A program made the position numbers and the translations under genes. Positions 32,579 through 42,794 of a stretch of DNA of 64,000 bases are shown one piece after another. The notes below the pieces were generated by a model, which worked only from the letters and a program-made list of their open reading frames with translations, was not told where the DNA came from and made no database searches. How positions within the stretch are numbered: the stretch's first letter is position 1; each line of letters starts with the position of its first letter. Source of the stretch: Virgibacillus siamensis (GTDB lineage: Bacteria; Bacillota; Bacilli; Bacillales; Amphibacillaceae); the NCBI RefSeq assembly GCF_900162695.1, contig NZ_FUIH01000007.1, positions 1,240,001-1,304,000 on the forward strand, in the 5' to 3' direction.

Positions 32579-32647
32579 CCGGTGGATAATCGGGATAAAA
32601 AATCGTATAATGGATGCTGGAAATGTATTTAGGAAGGAATTATCATC

Positions 32648-35600
32648 ATGATGCAAACAGTTTCTAAACAATCGACAATAGAAGAGCAATTGATTAGTCT
32701 TTATCAGGTTATGCAGGATAATGGAGATGCGGAGAATGCTGATAAACTTCTGGATGTCTATGAAAAATATAGTAATAGGGAAGTGATGATCAGCTTTGCC
32801 GGCCATTTTTCGGCAGGTAAATCATCAATGATTAATGAACTGCTTGGGAAGCAGATTTTACCGAAAAGTCCTATCCCTACGAGTGCAAACGTTGTTAAAA
32901 TTAAATCCGGCAGTGGTAAAGCGACAGTTTATTTTCATAATAGTGAACCGCTTGAATATGCGGAACCGTATGATATTGACATGATAAAGGAATATGCCAA
33001 AGATAAGGCGAGTATACGGGAAATTGATATCAGCACATCGGAAACGATGCTTCCGGACGGATGCACGATTATGGATACGCCCGGAATTGATGCAGCAGAT
33101 GATGCTGATCGTCTCATGACTGAATCTTCACTGCATCTGGTTGACAGACTTTTTTATGTGATGGATTACAATCATGTCCAGTCCGAAGTCAATTTACAAT
33201 TCCTTAAAATGGCCCAGGATATTGGGATACCATTTTATATCATTATTAATCAAATTGATAAACATGATGAACGTGAAATCACATTTGCCAGATTTTCCGA
33301 CAGCATTCAACAAACGTTTAATCAATGGAATATTCACCCGCAATCCATTTATTATTCATCGTTGATTGATCAAACTGCTGCCCATAACAAACTGGATGAA
33401 ATTAAAGCAAAACTTACTTCCCTGATGACAACTGACAGGGAATCCGTTTTGAATGTGGAGCGTTCCCTGACACAAGTCACAGCAGCACATAAGGAATTTA
33501 TAAATGCCCGTTATGAGGACGACATGCCGGAAACAGCGTATAAAGACGAATCGGCTGACCCTGCATCCAAAATTGCTGTCATCCAAGAAGAAATGGAATC
33601 AATTAAGCAAATTCCCAAAGAAATGGAGGATGCGTTTTTTAAGGAACTGAATGGAACCCTGAAAAATGCATACCTGATGCCGGCAGTTCTGCGTGATAAG
33701 GCGCAGTCCTATCTGGAAACACAGCAGCGTGATTTCAAAGCAGGTATCTTTGCATCGAAGAAGAAAACGCAGGAAGAAAGGCAAAAACGGTTGGATGATT
33801 TTCGCGATTCACTGCAGGAAACGATGGATGCGTCGATTCAGTGGAAACTTCGGGATAAATTTCTGGACCTGTTGCAGCAATTTAACGTATATGATCAGAA
33901 CCTTTCCAATACCATTCAGCATATCGCAATCGATTATGGGGAAGAACAGCTTCAAGCACTGCAAAAGCCGGGGGCCAAAGTGAATGGAGATTATGTTTTA
34001 ATTTATACCAATGACGTCAGCTCCGATATTAAAAATCGCTATAAAAGAGAGGCGCTCGGTATTTGGGATGAAATACAGAAACTCCTTCAAAGGCGGTGTG
34101 ACGAAGAGCTGAAGACATATGAACCGGAACTCGAAAAACTGCAGGGACTAATGGATACACAGCAGAATAAAACAAATCTGGAACATGAGCTGCAGCATAA
34201 ATTAAGTCAGCTGGAATCCGCTTTGCATCATCCAAATGCAGATGAAAGTGTCTATGAAACTATCTGGCAAGAACTTGCCAAGCGGCATAAACCGGTTAAA
34301 CAGGCAACAGCCAGTGTGTTTTCACCACAAGCGCAGGAGAATGAAGTTGCAGCCACAGAAGGTCGAACCGAAGAAACGTCCCGTACTTCTTCCACCGGGG
34401 AGACATTGAAAAAAATCAGTAATGTTATCAACACAATCCAGGACTTACCCGGATTTCAGTCCATTGTTGATGACTTAAAGGCAAAGCAAAATCGGCTGAC
34501 GAAAAGATCATTCACCATTGCTTTATTCGGTGCATTCAGTGCCGGTAAATCATCATTTGCCAATGCACTGCTTGGGGATCATGTACTTCCGGTATCGCCA
34601 AACCCGACAACTGCTGTAATCAACCGTATCAATCCGACTAACGACGAATTTAGACATGGTACCGTAGTTGTAACCTTGAAAGATAAGCAAACATTGACCA
34701 ATGATCTGCAGCAGCTTATGAACAAACTTAATCCGCCATCGGGTGATTTTGAACAATTGGTGGATTGGATCAGAGATAATGATATTCAGGCCAACACTGA
34801 CCTCCATAAAACACACCAGAACTATTTACAGGCGGTGTTGGATGGTTACGGTAACTATATGGAAACACGTTCGGAATATATTACAATCGATATTGAGTCA
34901 TTCGCAGCTTTTGTAACCGATGAAGCAAAGGCATGTTACATTGAGTCGGTAGATCTTTACTATGATTGTGATTTAACAAGAGATGGCATTACACTGGTCG
35001 ATACTCCTGGTGCCGATTCAGTCAATGCCCGCCATACTAATGTTGCATTTGATTACATTAAGCATGCGGATGCTATTTTATATGTCACCTATTATAACCA
35101 TGCACTAGCACGGGCAGATAAAGACTTTCTGCTGCAGCTTGGACGGGTTAAAGATGCATTTGAACTGGATAAAATGTTCTTCATTATGAATGCAGCTGAT
35201 TTAGCGGTCGATGAAGCGGAATTACAGCTGGTGTCCAACTATATTGAAGAACAGCTTACACTTTTGGGAATCCGTTTTCCAAGATTATACCCTGTTTCCA
35301 GCAAGCAGTCATTGCAGGAAAAGCAGAATGAACAGACACTAAATGGAAAAATGGTTACATTCGAACACGATTTTAATCATTTTATTCACCATGAACTGGC
35401 GGCAATTACAATTCAATCCGCCGGCCGTGATATGTTCCGCGCACTGCAGTCGGTCCGGCAGTATATTGATTCTTTACAGCTGAACGCGGATGAAAAAGAA
35501 GCCTACCGTGAAGAATTGCGGTCTAAGCGTCATGCATTAAAGCAGCTTGCTGAAAATCTGGATGGAGAAGTAAGCGGACAAAAGATAAATCAAAAAATTG

Positions 35601-36280
35601 AAAAGCAGCTTTATTATGTACTCGAGCGGCTGTCAATTCGGTTTCACGACTTTTTTAAAGACACATTTAATCCGGCAACTATTACGGAATCTGGCAGAAA
35701 AGCTGCTCTTCAGCTTGAAAAACAGCTGCAGGAACTGCTTGATTTTACAGGTTACGAATTATTGCAGGAACTACGGGCCGTTTCACTGCGGATTGAGTCA
35801 TTCATAAAAGAACTGCAAAACGAATTGCATCATGACTTTTCAGGCAAAAGCAAACAAATTGATGCTCAATTCCTGCTGCCGGATTTTCGCGATCTTGAAC
35901 TGGAAACACCAGCCTATGATCAGGCGTTTGTTGATTTAAGTGCGGATGATTTCCGGAAAGAACTGAAACTGTTTAACGGAACGAAAGCATTTTTTGCAAA
36001 GAATGAAAAGGAAACCATGAAGGAGGCTCTATACAGCCGTTTATCCCCATTTGCGGAAAACTATCTGGAACGAAATCAGCAGCAAATGCAGGATGTTTAT
36101 ATGAAACAATGGCAGACTGTTACAGATAACATTAAACTGGAGACTGCTAATCATATAGATTCGTATTTTGATAACTTGTTGTCAATGATGGATAATCAAT
36201 CAGTTGACCTTGAATCATTACAAGTGAAACAGGATGAACTGTTTTCCGTTATTGAACAAGATTTGGAGGCGGAAGTATGA
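32648..36280 (+). CDS. dynA: double dynamin-like GTPase DynA
   Basis: DynA (YpbR) is a membrane-fusing dynamin made of two fused GTPase units. It protects the membrane under stress and phage attack. The 1210-residue protein has two G1 loops, GHFSAGKSS near residue 55 and GAFSAGKSS near residue 630, and two G3 motifs, DTPGIDAADD and DTPGADSVNA. Long helical stalk regions follow each G domain. Length is close to B. subtilis DynA. The middle linker (around residues 550-590) is rich in Ala, Glu, Thr and Ser. AGGAAGGAATT precedes the ATG; ATG 32651 is also possible. Its end overlaps ypcP by 4 bases, as coupled genes. Confidence 0.94.
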   Translation: MMQTVSKQSTIEEQLISLYQVMQDNGDAENADKLLDVYEKYSNREVMISFAGHFSAGKSSMINELLGKQILPKSPIPTSANVVKIKSGSGKATVYFHNSEPLEYAEPYDIDMIKEYAKDKASIREIDISTSETMLPDGCTIMDTPGIDAADDADRLMTESSLHLVDRLFYVMDYNHVQSEVNLQFLKMAQDIGIPFYIIINQIDKHDEREITFARFSDSIQQTFNQWNIHPQSIYYSSLIDQTAAHNKLDEIKAKLTSLMTTDRESVLNVERSLTQVTAAHKEFINARYEDDMPETAYKDESADPASKIAVIQEEMESIKQIPKEMEDAFFKELNGTLKNAYLMPAVLRDKAQSYLETQQRDFKAGIFASKKKTQEERQKRLDDFRDSLQETMDASIQWKLRDKFLDLLQQFNVYDQNLSNTIQHIAIDYGEEQLQALQKPGAKVNGDYVLIYTNDVSSDIKNRYKREALGIWDEIQKLLQRRCDEELKTYEPELEKLQGLMDTQQNKTNLEHELQHKLSQLESALHHPNADESVYETIWQELAKRHKPVKQATASVFSPQAQENEVAATEGRTEETSRTSSTGETLKKISNVINTIQDLPGFQSIVDDLKAKQNRLTKRSFTIALFGAFSAGKSSFANALLGDHVLPVSPNPTTAVINRINPTNDEFRHGTVVVTLKDKQTLTNDLQQLMNKLNPPSGDFEQLVDWIRDNDIQANTDLHKTHQNYLQAVLDGYGNYMETRSEYITIDIESFAAFVTDEAKACYIESVDLYYDCDLTRDGITLVDTPGADSVNARHTNVAFDYIKHADAILYVTYYNHALARADKDFLLQLGRVKDAFELDKMFFIMNAADLAVDEAELQLVSNYIEEQLTLLGIRFPRLYPVSSKQSLQEKQNEQTLNGKMVTFEHDFNHFIHHELAAITIQSAGRDMFRALQSVRQYIDSLQLNADEKEAYREELRSKRHALKQLAENLDGEVSGQKINQKIEKQLYYVLERLSIRFHDFFKDTFNPATITESGRKAALQLEKQLQELLDFTGYELLQELRAVSLRIESFIKELQNELHHDFSGKSKQIDAQFLLPDFRDLELETPAYDQAFVDLSADDFRKELKLFNGTKAFFAKNEKETMKEALYSRLSPFAENYLERNQQQMQDVYMKQWQTVTDNIKLETANHIDSYFDNLLSMMDNQSVDLESLQVKQDELFSVIEQDLEAEV

Positions 36281-37146
36281 CAAGAGAAGGAAAGATAATG
36301 CTGGTGGACGGCATGGCCTTATTGTTCCGGGGATTTTTCGCTACGGCTTTTCGGGGTAATTTTATGAAGACCAGCTCCGGCGTACCAACGAATGGTGTCT
36401 ATCAATTTATGCGGTACTTTCTTGATGCAGTGGATACATTTGAACCAACCCATGTCATCTGCTGCTGGGATATGGGAAGTAAAACATTTCGTACGGACAT
36501 GTTTGAAGGCTACAAGGCGAATCGATCCGAGCCACCGGAGGAATTGATCCCACAGTTTGAACTGGTTAAAGAGGTAACGGAGGCCTTTGATATGCCGAAT
36601 ATCGGTATGGAAAATTTTGAGGCGGATGACTGTATCGGAACGCTCGCCCGGACATTTTCAGCTGAGAATGAAGTCCTCATTCTGACAGGTGATCAGGATA
36701 TTCTGCAACTGGTTGATGAAGGGATCAGTGTTGCAATTATGAAAAAAGGACAGGGCAATTATGATGTGTACGAGCAGTCAAATTTCTTGGAGAAAAAAGG
36801 GATAACACCAAGGCAGATTATTGATTTAAAGGGCTTGATGGGCGATACTTCGGATAACTATCCAGGGGTAAAAGGTATTGGTGAAAAAACTGCTATGAAG
36901 CTTCTTAAAGAATATGAAACAATTGATAACCTGCTGGAAAATATAGATAATCTTTCAAAAGGAATACAAACGAAAATAAGAAATAATCTGGACTTACTTC
37001 ATCTGTCCAGGGAACTTGCTGAAATTAAGTGTGATGTTCCAATTTCCTGTTCAATTGACAGTGCACTATGGAAATATGATAAAAGCCGGATTGAGGGAAA
37101 GTTCACGGAACTCGAGTTTAAGAATCTTGGCAAACTGGTAAAATAA
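36277..37146 (+). CDS. ypcP: 5'-3' exonuclease YpcP (FEN family)
   Basis: This 289-residue protein is a stand-alone relative of the N-terminal 5'-3' exonuclease of DNA polymerase I. It removes RNA primers and processes flaps. Metal-binding acidic motifs are visible: VDGMALLFRGFF at the start, NFEADDCIGTLA and LTGDQDILQLV, and GLMGDTSDNYPGVKGIGEKTA with the helix-hairpin-helix. The ATG overlaps the dynA stop (ATGA at 36277). GGAGGCGG within dynA is the ribosome site. The dynA-ypcP order is that of the B. subtilis ypb-ypc region. Confidence 0.92.
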   Translation: MTREGKIMLVDGMALLFRGFFATAFRGNFMKTSSGVPTNGVYQFMRYFLDAVDTFEPTHVICCWDMGSKTFRTDMFEGYKANRSEPPEELIPQFELVKEVTEAFDMPNIGMENFEADDCIGTLARTFSAENEVLILTGDQDILQLVDEGISVAIMKKGQGNYDVYEQSNFLEKKGITPRQIIDLKGLMGDTSDNYPGVKGIGEKTAMKLLKEYETIDNLLENIDNLSKGIQTKIRNNLDLLHLSRELAEIKCDVPISCSIDSALWKYDKSRIEGKFTELEFKNLGKLVK

Positions 37147-37187
37147 CGTATGGGAACATCTTTCTGATAACGGGTATTTACGTTAGG

Positions 37188-37221
37188 ATAACATGCAATT
37201 AAGTTGCATGTTATTTTTTTT
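37188..37221 (+). terminator. rho-independent terminator after ypcP
   Basis: ATAACATGCAA pairs exactly with TTGCATGTTAT around TTAAG and is followed by seven or eight T residues. Confidence 0.93.
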
Positions 37222-37373
37222 CGATTTTTCCATATATGAGACAAAGGGTAGGGGATTGCTTTCGGGGGGGTATACACATATACATGTAACGGTATTATAA
37301 GGGGTTGCTTTTTATCCTTCGAAACGCATGTGATACGATTAATGAAATGACTGGATACGAAGGGGGAGGACGT

Positions 37374-38225
37374 ATGCCGAAAGTTTTTGTTTATGGAACA
37401 TTGCGAAACGGTGAACGAAATCATGATTTCATGGAAGGTGCCAAGTGCATTTACACTCAATGCCGAATTAAGGGGAAATTGTTTGATACGGATAAGGGTT
37501 ACCCGATAATGCGGCACGATGAAGCATCGTGGGTCTACGGTGAGTTGTATGATGTCAGTGATGTTCAGATGAAATCAATCAATGAACTTGAGGAATATGC
37601 AGAGGGAAGAGCTGACAATTTGTACAACAGAGTTACAGTTGACGTATGGAACGATAAGGGTGAAGAAAACAGTGCCTTCGTATTTATTGCAAAAAGGGCA
37701 ATGGATTATATAACACAGGAAATTCAATCCGGGGACTGGACTTTATATCAATACATAAAACAGGATAAGCTGTTGTACTTTGCTTATGGATCTTGCATGG
37801 ATGATGAACGCTTTCGCCTAGCCGGGACAGACCATTTTTTCAAAGATGTGGTCGGGGCTGGTACCCTAAAAGATTTTGAATTCCGCTTTTCTATTCATAC
37901 TGATGATGGCGGTAAAGCCGATATTGTTGAAAATAAATCTAAGCAAGTGGAAGGCAAAGTGTATCAGGTGCCGCTTGAGACGTTGGACTATTTGTATAAG
38001 CGTGAAGGAGTGTACAATAATATATACAGACCGGCAGTTGTACCAATCAGCATTGCAGGAAAACCGGTCTATGCCTTAACTTTCATTGGAATAAGGAAGG
38101 TTAAAGAAACTGCCCCAACGATTCGCTATGGAACAGAAATCTTAAGAGGTGGAAAAGGTTGCCTCAGTGACGATTATCGAAGGAAGGTAAACGAAAAGAT
38201 CGACAATCTGCAGAAGGGACAATAG
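37374..38225 (+). CDS. YkqA-like gamma-glutamylcyclotransferase-fold protein
   Basis: This 283-residue protein has two gamma-glutamylcyclotransferase-like (GGCT) domains. The first starts with KVFVYGTLRNGERNHDFM and has the YGELYDV segment. The second, from about residue 138, starts with LYFAYGSCMDDERF and contains GKVYQVPLETLDYLYKREG. The substrate-binding YGTL/YGS loops are clear, and ELEEY in the first and KREG in the second occupy the region of the catalytic Glu. The layout matches B. subtilis YkqA, whose exact substrate is unknown. ATG 37374 is chosen with GGGGGAGGACGT before it; the frame is open from 37305. Confidence 0.85.
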   Translation: MPKVFVYGTLRNGERNHDFMEGAKCIYTQCRIKGKLFDTDKGYPIMRHDEASWVYGELYDVSDVQMKSINELEEYAEGRADNLYNRVTVDVWNDKGEENSAFVFIAKRAMDYITQEIQSGDWTLYQYIKQDKLLYFAYGSCMDDERFRLAGTDHFFKDVVGAGTLKDFEFRFSIHTDDGGKADIVENKSKQVEGKVYQVPLETLDYLYKREGVYNNIYRPAVVPISIAGKPVYALTFIGIRKVKETAPTIRYGTEILRGGKGCLSDDYRRKVNEKIDNLQKGQ

Positions 38226-38283
38226 TGTTCGAACTGAAAAAATGGGTGTGCTAAAATGAATGTGTTATGAAAGGGTGATCAAA

Positions 38284-39588
38284 ATGGTTTTTTCACAACA
38301 GGAACTAGCAAATTGGATAGAAAAATATCCGCCTTTAAAACAAATCACGGAAATGAACCCTGCCTATTGGAGTAACCCTCATTTACATAAACAATCAGGC
38401 ATGGATTCATTGCCAATCACCAAACAGGATATGTTGGAGGCAAAAGCGTTGTGGGAGCGTTTCGCCCCTTATTTACGTAAAGTTTTTCCGGAATCGGACG
38501 GTATCATTGAATCACCATTAAAACAGATTACAAATTTCCAGAAAAATTTGATGCCTGATTTGGAAGGGAAACTCTATTTAAAGTGTGATAATGACCTTCC
38601 GATTGTCGGGTCCATTAAGGCAAGAGGCGGACTGTATGAAATCCTGCATTATGCAGAACGACTTGCAATTGATGCTGGGATGGTTTCAACGGATGATAAT
38701 TATGAGATCTTTGCATCGGATCAGTTTAAAACCTTTTTCAGTCAGTACGCAATCGGTGTCGGGTCAACCGGAAATCTCGGATTAAGCATCGGAACAATCA
38801 GCGCAAAATTGGGCTTTAATGTGTCCGTCTATATGTCTGCAGATGCAAAGCAATGGAAGAAAGATCTGCTTCGAAGCCGCGGGGCAGCTGTCCATGAATT
38901 TTCCGGTGATTTCAGTGAAGCTATTTTACAAGGACGCGAGCAGACAATCCGGGACCCGAAAGCATACTTTGTAGATGATGAGGATTCAAAGCATTTATTT
39001 TTAGGGTATAGTGTAGCAGCGTTTGAATTACAGAAGCAACTCGGGGAAAGAGATATTGAAGTGAATGCAGAACATCCGTTATTTGTGTACTTGCCATGCG
39101 GTGTTGGCGGTTCACCAGGTGGTATCACATTTGGGCTGAAACACGTATTTGGGGAACATGTGCATTGTTTCTTTGTCGAACCAACGCATTCCCCGTCTGT
39201 GCTTATCGGACTTTTGACCGGTGGGATGGAAAAGTTCAGTGTGCAGGATTTTGGCATCGATAATATTACTGAAGCGGATGGGCTTGCTGTTGGGAGGCCA
39301 TCAGCATTTGCAACAGCAATCAGCGACAGCTTGATAAGCGGTATCTTTACAGTTGAGGATCCTGATTTGTATCGTTATTTAACAAAGCTGGCTGATACAG
39401 AAGGGATTTATCTTGAACCATCTGCAACTGCAGGGTTAATTGGCCCTGAGCGTGTAAAGGAATATGTGCATCGACTGCCTTCCGAAAACATTACGCATAT
39501 TGCCTGGGCAACCGGCGGATCCCTGGTGCCTGGAGAAGATATGAAGGAATTTTATGCAAAGGGAAAAAGATTTTTGGAGAAAGGTTGA
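38284..39588 (+). CDS. dsdA: D-serine ammonia-lyase
   Basis: D-serine dehydratase turns D-serine into pyruvate and ammonia with pyridoxal phosphate (PLP). The 434-residue protein has the PLP lysine in PIVGSIKARGGLYE, the glycine loop GVGSTGNLGLSIG, and PCGVGGSPGGITFGLK, the typical DsdA segments. ATG 38284 is preferred with GAAAGGGTGAT upstream; an earlier in-frame ATG at 38260 would add eight residues without a ribosome site. The next gene is another PLP enzyme, 8 bases downstream, so both are likely translated from one message. Confidence 0.92.
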   Translation: MVFSQQELANWIEKYPPLKQITEMNPAYWSNPHLHKQSGMDSLPITKQDMLEAKALWERFAPYLRKVFPESDGIIESPLKQITNFQKNLMPDLEGKLYLKCDNDLPIVGSIKARGGLYEILHYAERLAIDAGMVSTDDNYEIFASDQFKTFFSQYAIGVGSTGNLGLSIGTISAKLGFNVSVYMSADAKQWKKDLLRSRGAAVHEFSGDFSEAILQGREQTIRDPKAYFVDDEDSKHLFLGYSVAAFELQKQLGERDIEVNAEHPLFVYLPCGVGGSPGGITFGLKHVFGEHVHCFFVEPTHSPSVLIGLLTGGMEKFSVQDFGIDNITEADGLAVGRPSAFATAISDSLISGIFTVEDPDLYRYLTKLADTEGIYLEPSATAGLIGPERVKEYVHRLPSENITHIAWATGGSLVPGEDMKEFYAKGKRFLEKG

Positions 39589-39595
39589 TATAAAA

Positions 39596-40513
39596 ATGAA
39601 GGTTGTACAGAACATGACAGAACTGATTGGGGAAACACCTGTCGTACGCCTAAATAAGGTGGTACCTGATGATGCAGCGGATATATATGTGAAACTGGAA
39701 TCAAATAATCCCAGCAAAAGTGTTAAAGACAGGGCTGCTTTCAATATGATTAAACAGGCGGAGGATGCAAGAGCTATAAAACCAGGTGATACCATCATCG
39801 AACCTACAAGTGGAAACACCGGCATAGGTCTGGCAATGAACGGTGCCGCTAAAGGCTATCAGGTAATATTAGTTATGCCGGATAACAGCACTGAAGAGCG
39901 AAGAAATATTTTGAAGGCATTCGGGGCAAAAGTTGTGCTCACCCCAAGCGCTGAAAAAATGCCAGGTGCCATCAAAAAGGCGGAAGAACTGAAAGCAGAG
40001 ATCCCCGGCAGTTTTATCCCACAGCAATTTGAAAATCAGGCCAATGCGGATATACACCGGACGACGACTGCACTAGAAATATATGAACAAATGGATGGCA
40101 CTCTCGATGGATTTGTTTGCACTGCCGGCACCGGTGGGACTGTCACCGGAACAGGCGAAACCTTAAAAGAAAAAATCCCTGGGTTGCATATTGCCATTGC
40201 AGAACCAAAGGGATCGCCGGTTTTGTCCGGTGGAAAACCCGGTCCGCATAAGCTGGTCGGAACAAGCCCGGGATTTATACCTGATATCTTAAATACAGAT
40301 GTTTATGATGAGATCATTCAGATTGATGACGATGATGCGGTTGAAATGTTTAAGAAGCTGCCCCGTGAGGAAGGGATTTTTGTTGGGCTTTCTGGTGCAG
40401 CGGCAGTATTTGCGGCAATTCAAGTGGCAAAACAGCTTGGCAAAGGAAAGAAAATATTATGCATTGCCCCTGATACAGGTGAAAGATACCTCAGTATGAA
40501 TTTGTTTAATTAA
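39596..40513 (+). CDS. cysteine synthase-like PLP enzyme (CysK family)
   Basis: This 305-residue fold-type II PLP enzyme resembles O-acetylserine sulfhydrylase, which makes cysteine from O-acetylserine and sulfide. The PLP lysine is Lys44 in NPSKSVKDRAAFNM, the substrate loop is EPTSGNTGIGLAM, and the phosphate cradle is GTGGTVTGTGE. The Asp of IAPDTGERYLS near the end is conserved in cysteine synthases. ATG 39596 lies 8 bases after dsdA, with GAGAAAGG as ribosome site inside dsdA. Coupling with D-serine dehydratase is unusual; it might act on serine derivatives in the same pathway, which is inference. Confidence 0.88.
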   Translation: MKVVQNMTELIGETPVVRLNKVVPDDAADIYVKLESNNPSKSVKDRAAFNMIKQAEDARAIKPGDTIIEPTSGNTGIGLAMNGAAKGYQVILVMPDNSTEERRNILKAFGAKVVLTPSAEKMPGAIKKAEELKAEIPGSFIPQQFENQANADIHRTTTALEIYEQMDGTLDGFVCTAGTGGTVTGTGETLKEKIPGLHIAIAEPKGSPVLSGGKPGPHKLVGTSPGFIPDILNTDVYDEIIQIDDDDAVEMFKKLPREEGIFVGLSGAAAVFAAIQVAKQLGKGKKILCIAPDTGERYLSMNLFN

Positions 40514-40523
40514 TTCGGATACG

Positions 40524-40562
40524 AAGAGCAGCGCAGCTAAGATGCGTTGCTCTTGTTTTTTT
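40524..40562 (+). terminator. rho-independent terminator after the CysK-like gene
   Basis: AAGAGCAGCGCA pairs with TGCGTTGCTCTT (one mismatch) and is followed by G and seven T residues. Confidence 0.9.
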
Positions 40563-40981
40563 GGTAATTCAACAGTTCACTTTCATTTTCATGGTATATA
40601 TTCCAAAAATAAACTTTTGGCAGCCCCCAATAGTTCCAATAGTCATGCACAAGTGACGTTCCTACAAAAGCCAGCATTTGCCAATCAATATTGTCCAATA
40701 CCCCAACCCCCTTATTCTTACATTATTCGGGAATTATCTTGTCCTAGAACATATGATGACGATCTAAATTAAGCATATAAATACGTAAAAGTGATTGAGT
40801 ATTCTTCCGTTATACGAAGGGTGAAGGTTCCGATTGCTTTTTGTTTTTAGAGCCAGCCTCGTGTATACTTTCAGGATTCTAATCTTACTTTCAAGAAAAA
40901 TAACAATATAATGAAGGCAACTGTTGTAACTTTACAAATAGTATGGTACCTTTAAATGCTAATAATGAGGAGGTGGATGAT
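40563..40981. other. intergenic stretch with possible reverse-strand gene remnant
   Basis: On the minus strand from about 40720 to 40545 a short frame reads LDNIDWQMLAFVGTSLVHD and then YWNYWGLPKVYFWNIYHENE before a stop. It looks protein-like and hydrophobic, but has no ribosome site, and a stop lies just upstream. I do not recognise the family. The rest holds only the probable promoter of the next gene. Confidence 0.3.
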
Positions 40982-41572
40982 TTGTCATTGGAACCGGACA
41001 ATTCAAATCCAACATCTAAAAATGACGAATATCTTCAAAAGGTTACTGTTGGAAAACGTAAAGAGCATAACGCGCCGATCACTCTTCTAGACTATGATAC
41101 TAAGTGGCCAACATTATTTGATCGGGAGGCCAAACGTATTCGTTCCGTACTGGACAACAAAGCCTTACAAGTGGAGCACGTTGGATCAACTTCAGTGCCA
41201 GGACTTTGTGCCAAGCCAATTATTGATATTCTACTAGTAGTGACGGACTCTTCCGATGAGGCTTCCTATGTTTCCCGATTGGAGGAAGTCGGCTATACTT
41301 TACATATTCGGGAACCCGAGTGGTTTGAACATCGTCTATTCAAAGGCCCCGATACAGACATCAATCTGCATATATTCAGTAAAGGGGCATCTGAGGTCGA
41401 TCGAATGTTACGTTTTCGTGATTGGTTACTGTCCAACAATTCTGATCGGGACAAATACGCACGCATCAAGCAGAAGTTGGCTCAACGTAAATGGCGATAC
41501 GTGCAAGATTATGCAGATGCCAAAAATTCGATAGTTCAGGAAATTATGGAGCGAGCCAACGCATTCGAGTAG
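40982..41572 (+). CDS. GrpB family protein
   Basis: This 196-residue protein of the GrpB family (COG2320) has a nucleotidyltransferase-like fold and no firm function. Family signatures are DYDTKWPTLFDREAKRIR, VEHVGSTSVPGLCAKPIIDILL and HIFSKGASEVDRMLRFRDWL. The Gly-Ser and Asp residues of the first two resemble the catalytic face of nucleotidyltransferases. TTG 40982 is chosen because GAGGAGGTGG (40967-40976) sits just before it; the frame is open from 40943. The first 25 residues before VTVGKRKEHN are an extra, low-complexity tail. Confidence 0.85.
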   Translation: MSLEPDNSNPTSKNDEYLQKVTVGKRKEHNAPITLLDYDTKWPTLFDREAKRIRSVLDNKALQVEHVGSTSVPGLCAKPIIDILLVVTDSSDEASYVSRLEEVGYTLHIREPEWFEHRLFKGPDTDINLHIFSKGASEVDRMLRFRDWLLSNNSDRDKYARIKQKLAQRKWRYVQDYADAKNSIVQEIMERANAFE

Positions 41573-41800
41573 AAAGTGTTGCTAAACAATCATAATTCTG
41601 TTGACCAATCTAGAAGAGTTTGAATCTATTGTTCAAATCGGGCGCCTTTTTTGGAGCGCTAACAATTCCATTGATATAATATCATATAAAGAAGTCATTC
41701 TTCAGGTTATGGGGAAAATAAATACAGAAAACACACCCGTTCTCTATAAGATTCCTTCCATAAGTTCAAGATTGCTAATAAAATTTTCAGGAGTGGTAAG

Positions 41801-42625
41801 TTGAATAAAGGCAAAAAATCAGTGAAATTGACTAATGAATCCGCCTTAAACCCAAAAAAGAAGGTTATTGTAATCAGCTTATTTATTGTTTTAAGCGTGG
41901 TGTCGGTATTGCAAGGTTGTGGTACTGACAATGATAATGCAAATAACATCAACAAAGCAGCCAAAAAGGTGAACGATTTGTTTGAGGTGGAAGACGAAGA
42001 AAAAGTCAAAGATGGGAAGTCTAGTAAGATAAAAGATTCAACAGACAAAGAAAAAATTGGCAAGGCACTGGAAGCAATCGATAAAATTGATACGAGTGAC
42101 GGGGAACAGAGTGAGAGCTATGCGATTGCATTCGGTCTTCGATCTGCTGTCCTTAATGCTCAATTACAATTAAAGGAACGGGAAGGCACACCGGAATCGT
42201 CTGATTACAGCGCACAAGACGAACAAAAAACAGAGGAATTTCATCCAGATGAAGATGATGTCGTATTGAAAAATAATGAAATAAAAAATAAAGATATACT
42301 TGAAAAGTTTATGAAAATTGCTGGAGAAAATGGCAGAAACAATGAACGTGAAATTAGAGTGGTGAAGGATGAAGGAGCAAGAGGGGTGCTGATTTATGAT
42401 TTAAAATCAAGATATGATAAAAGCGCCAATCAGGGTTGGATTGGGGTTATTCCAGATTTGAGTTACTATAGTTCTTCAGAAAATGAAATTCAAGACGTTT
42501 TCAATACTCGCCAGCAATGCGGATATATGTCAAAAGACATGCAGGAAGGGTATTATACATTGAATAAATGCCGAACTCATTGGGCGTATCGGTTTCTTCC
42601 GATTGTTAATGACAATGAAAAATAA
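41801..42625 (+). CDS. putative lipoprotein, DUF4362-like C-terminus
   Basis: This 274-residue secreted protein has a long basic N-region (residues 1-21), a hydrophobic core and a lipobox VLQGC with Cys40 as the likely lipid-bearing residue. A low-complexity Lys/Asp/Glu/Ser region (about 41-145) precedes a folded domain from DDVVLKNNEIKNKDILEKF to GYYTLNKCR. That domain recalls DUF4362 lipoproteins of Bacillus in the DVV-N-KFM-IRVV pattern and terminal Cys pair, but the match is weak. TTG 41801 is supported by AGGAGTGG before it. The 41.57-41.80 kb gap has a short frame without a ribosome site. Confidence 0.65.
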   Translation: MNKGKKSVKLTNESALNPKKKVIVISLFIVLSVVSVLQGCGTDNDNANNINKAAKKVNDLFEVEDEEKVKDGKSSKIKDSTDKEKIGKALEAIDKIDTSDGEQSESYAIAFGLRSAVLNAQLQLKEREGTPESSDYSAQDEQKTEEFHPDEDDVVLKNNEIKNKDILEKFMKIAGENGRNNEREIRVVKDEGARGVLIYDLKSRYDKSANQGWIGVIPDLSYYSSSENEIQDVFNTRQQCGYMSKDMQEGYYTLNKCRTHWAYRFLPIVNDNEK

Positions 42626-42794
42626 TAACTCTTTAAAGGCGCGGTAATCGAATAAGAGCTGCGCTTGTCTTGAACATAAGCGTGTGTAGTTGAAAAAATA
42701 AATATAAACCTGTCTACTAATAGGACTAAGTGTTATTTGAATTGTATGATTTAATAATACTGCGAAGCTGCTTCAATATATATTTCCCCACAGC

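Noticed and set aside
39650..39670. T-box-like GGTGGTACC
   Set aside because: It is inside the CysK-like coding sequence and has no T-box leader structure around it.
41601..41804. 67-codon frame before the lipoprotein gene
   Set aside because: No ribosome site and no family; it ends inside the start region of the next gene.
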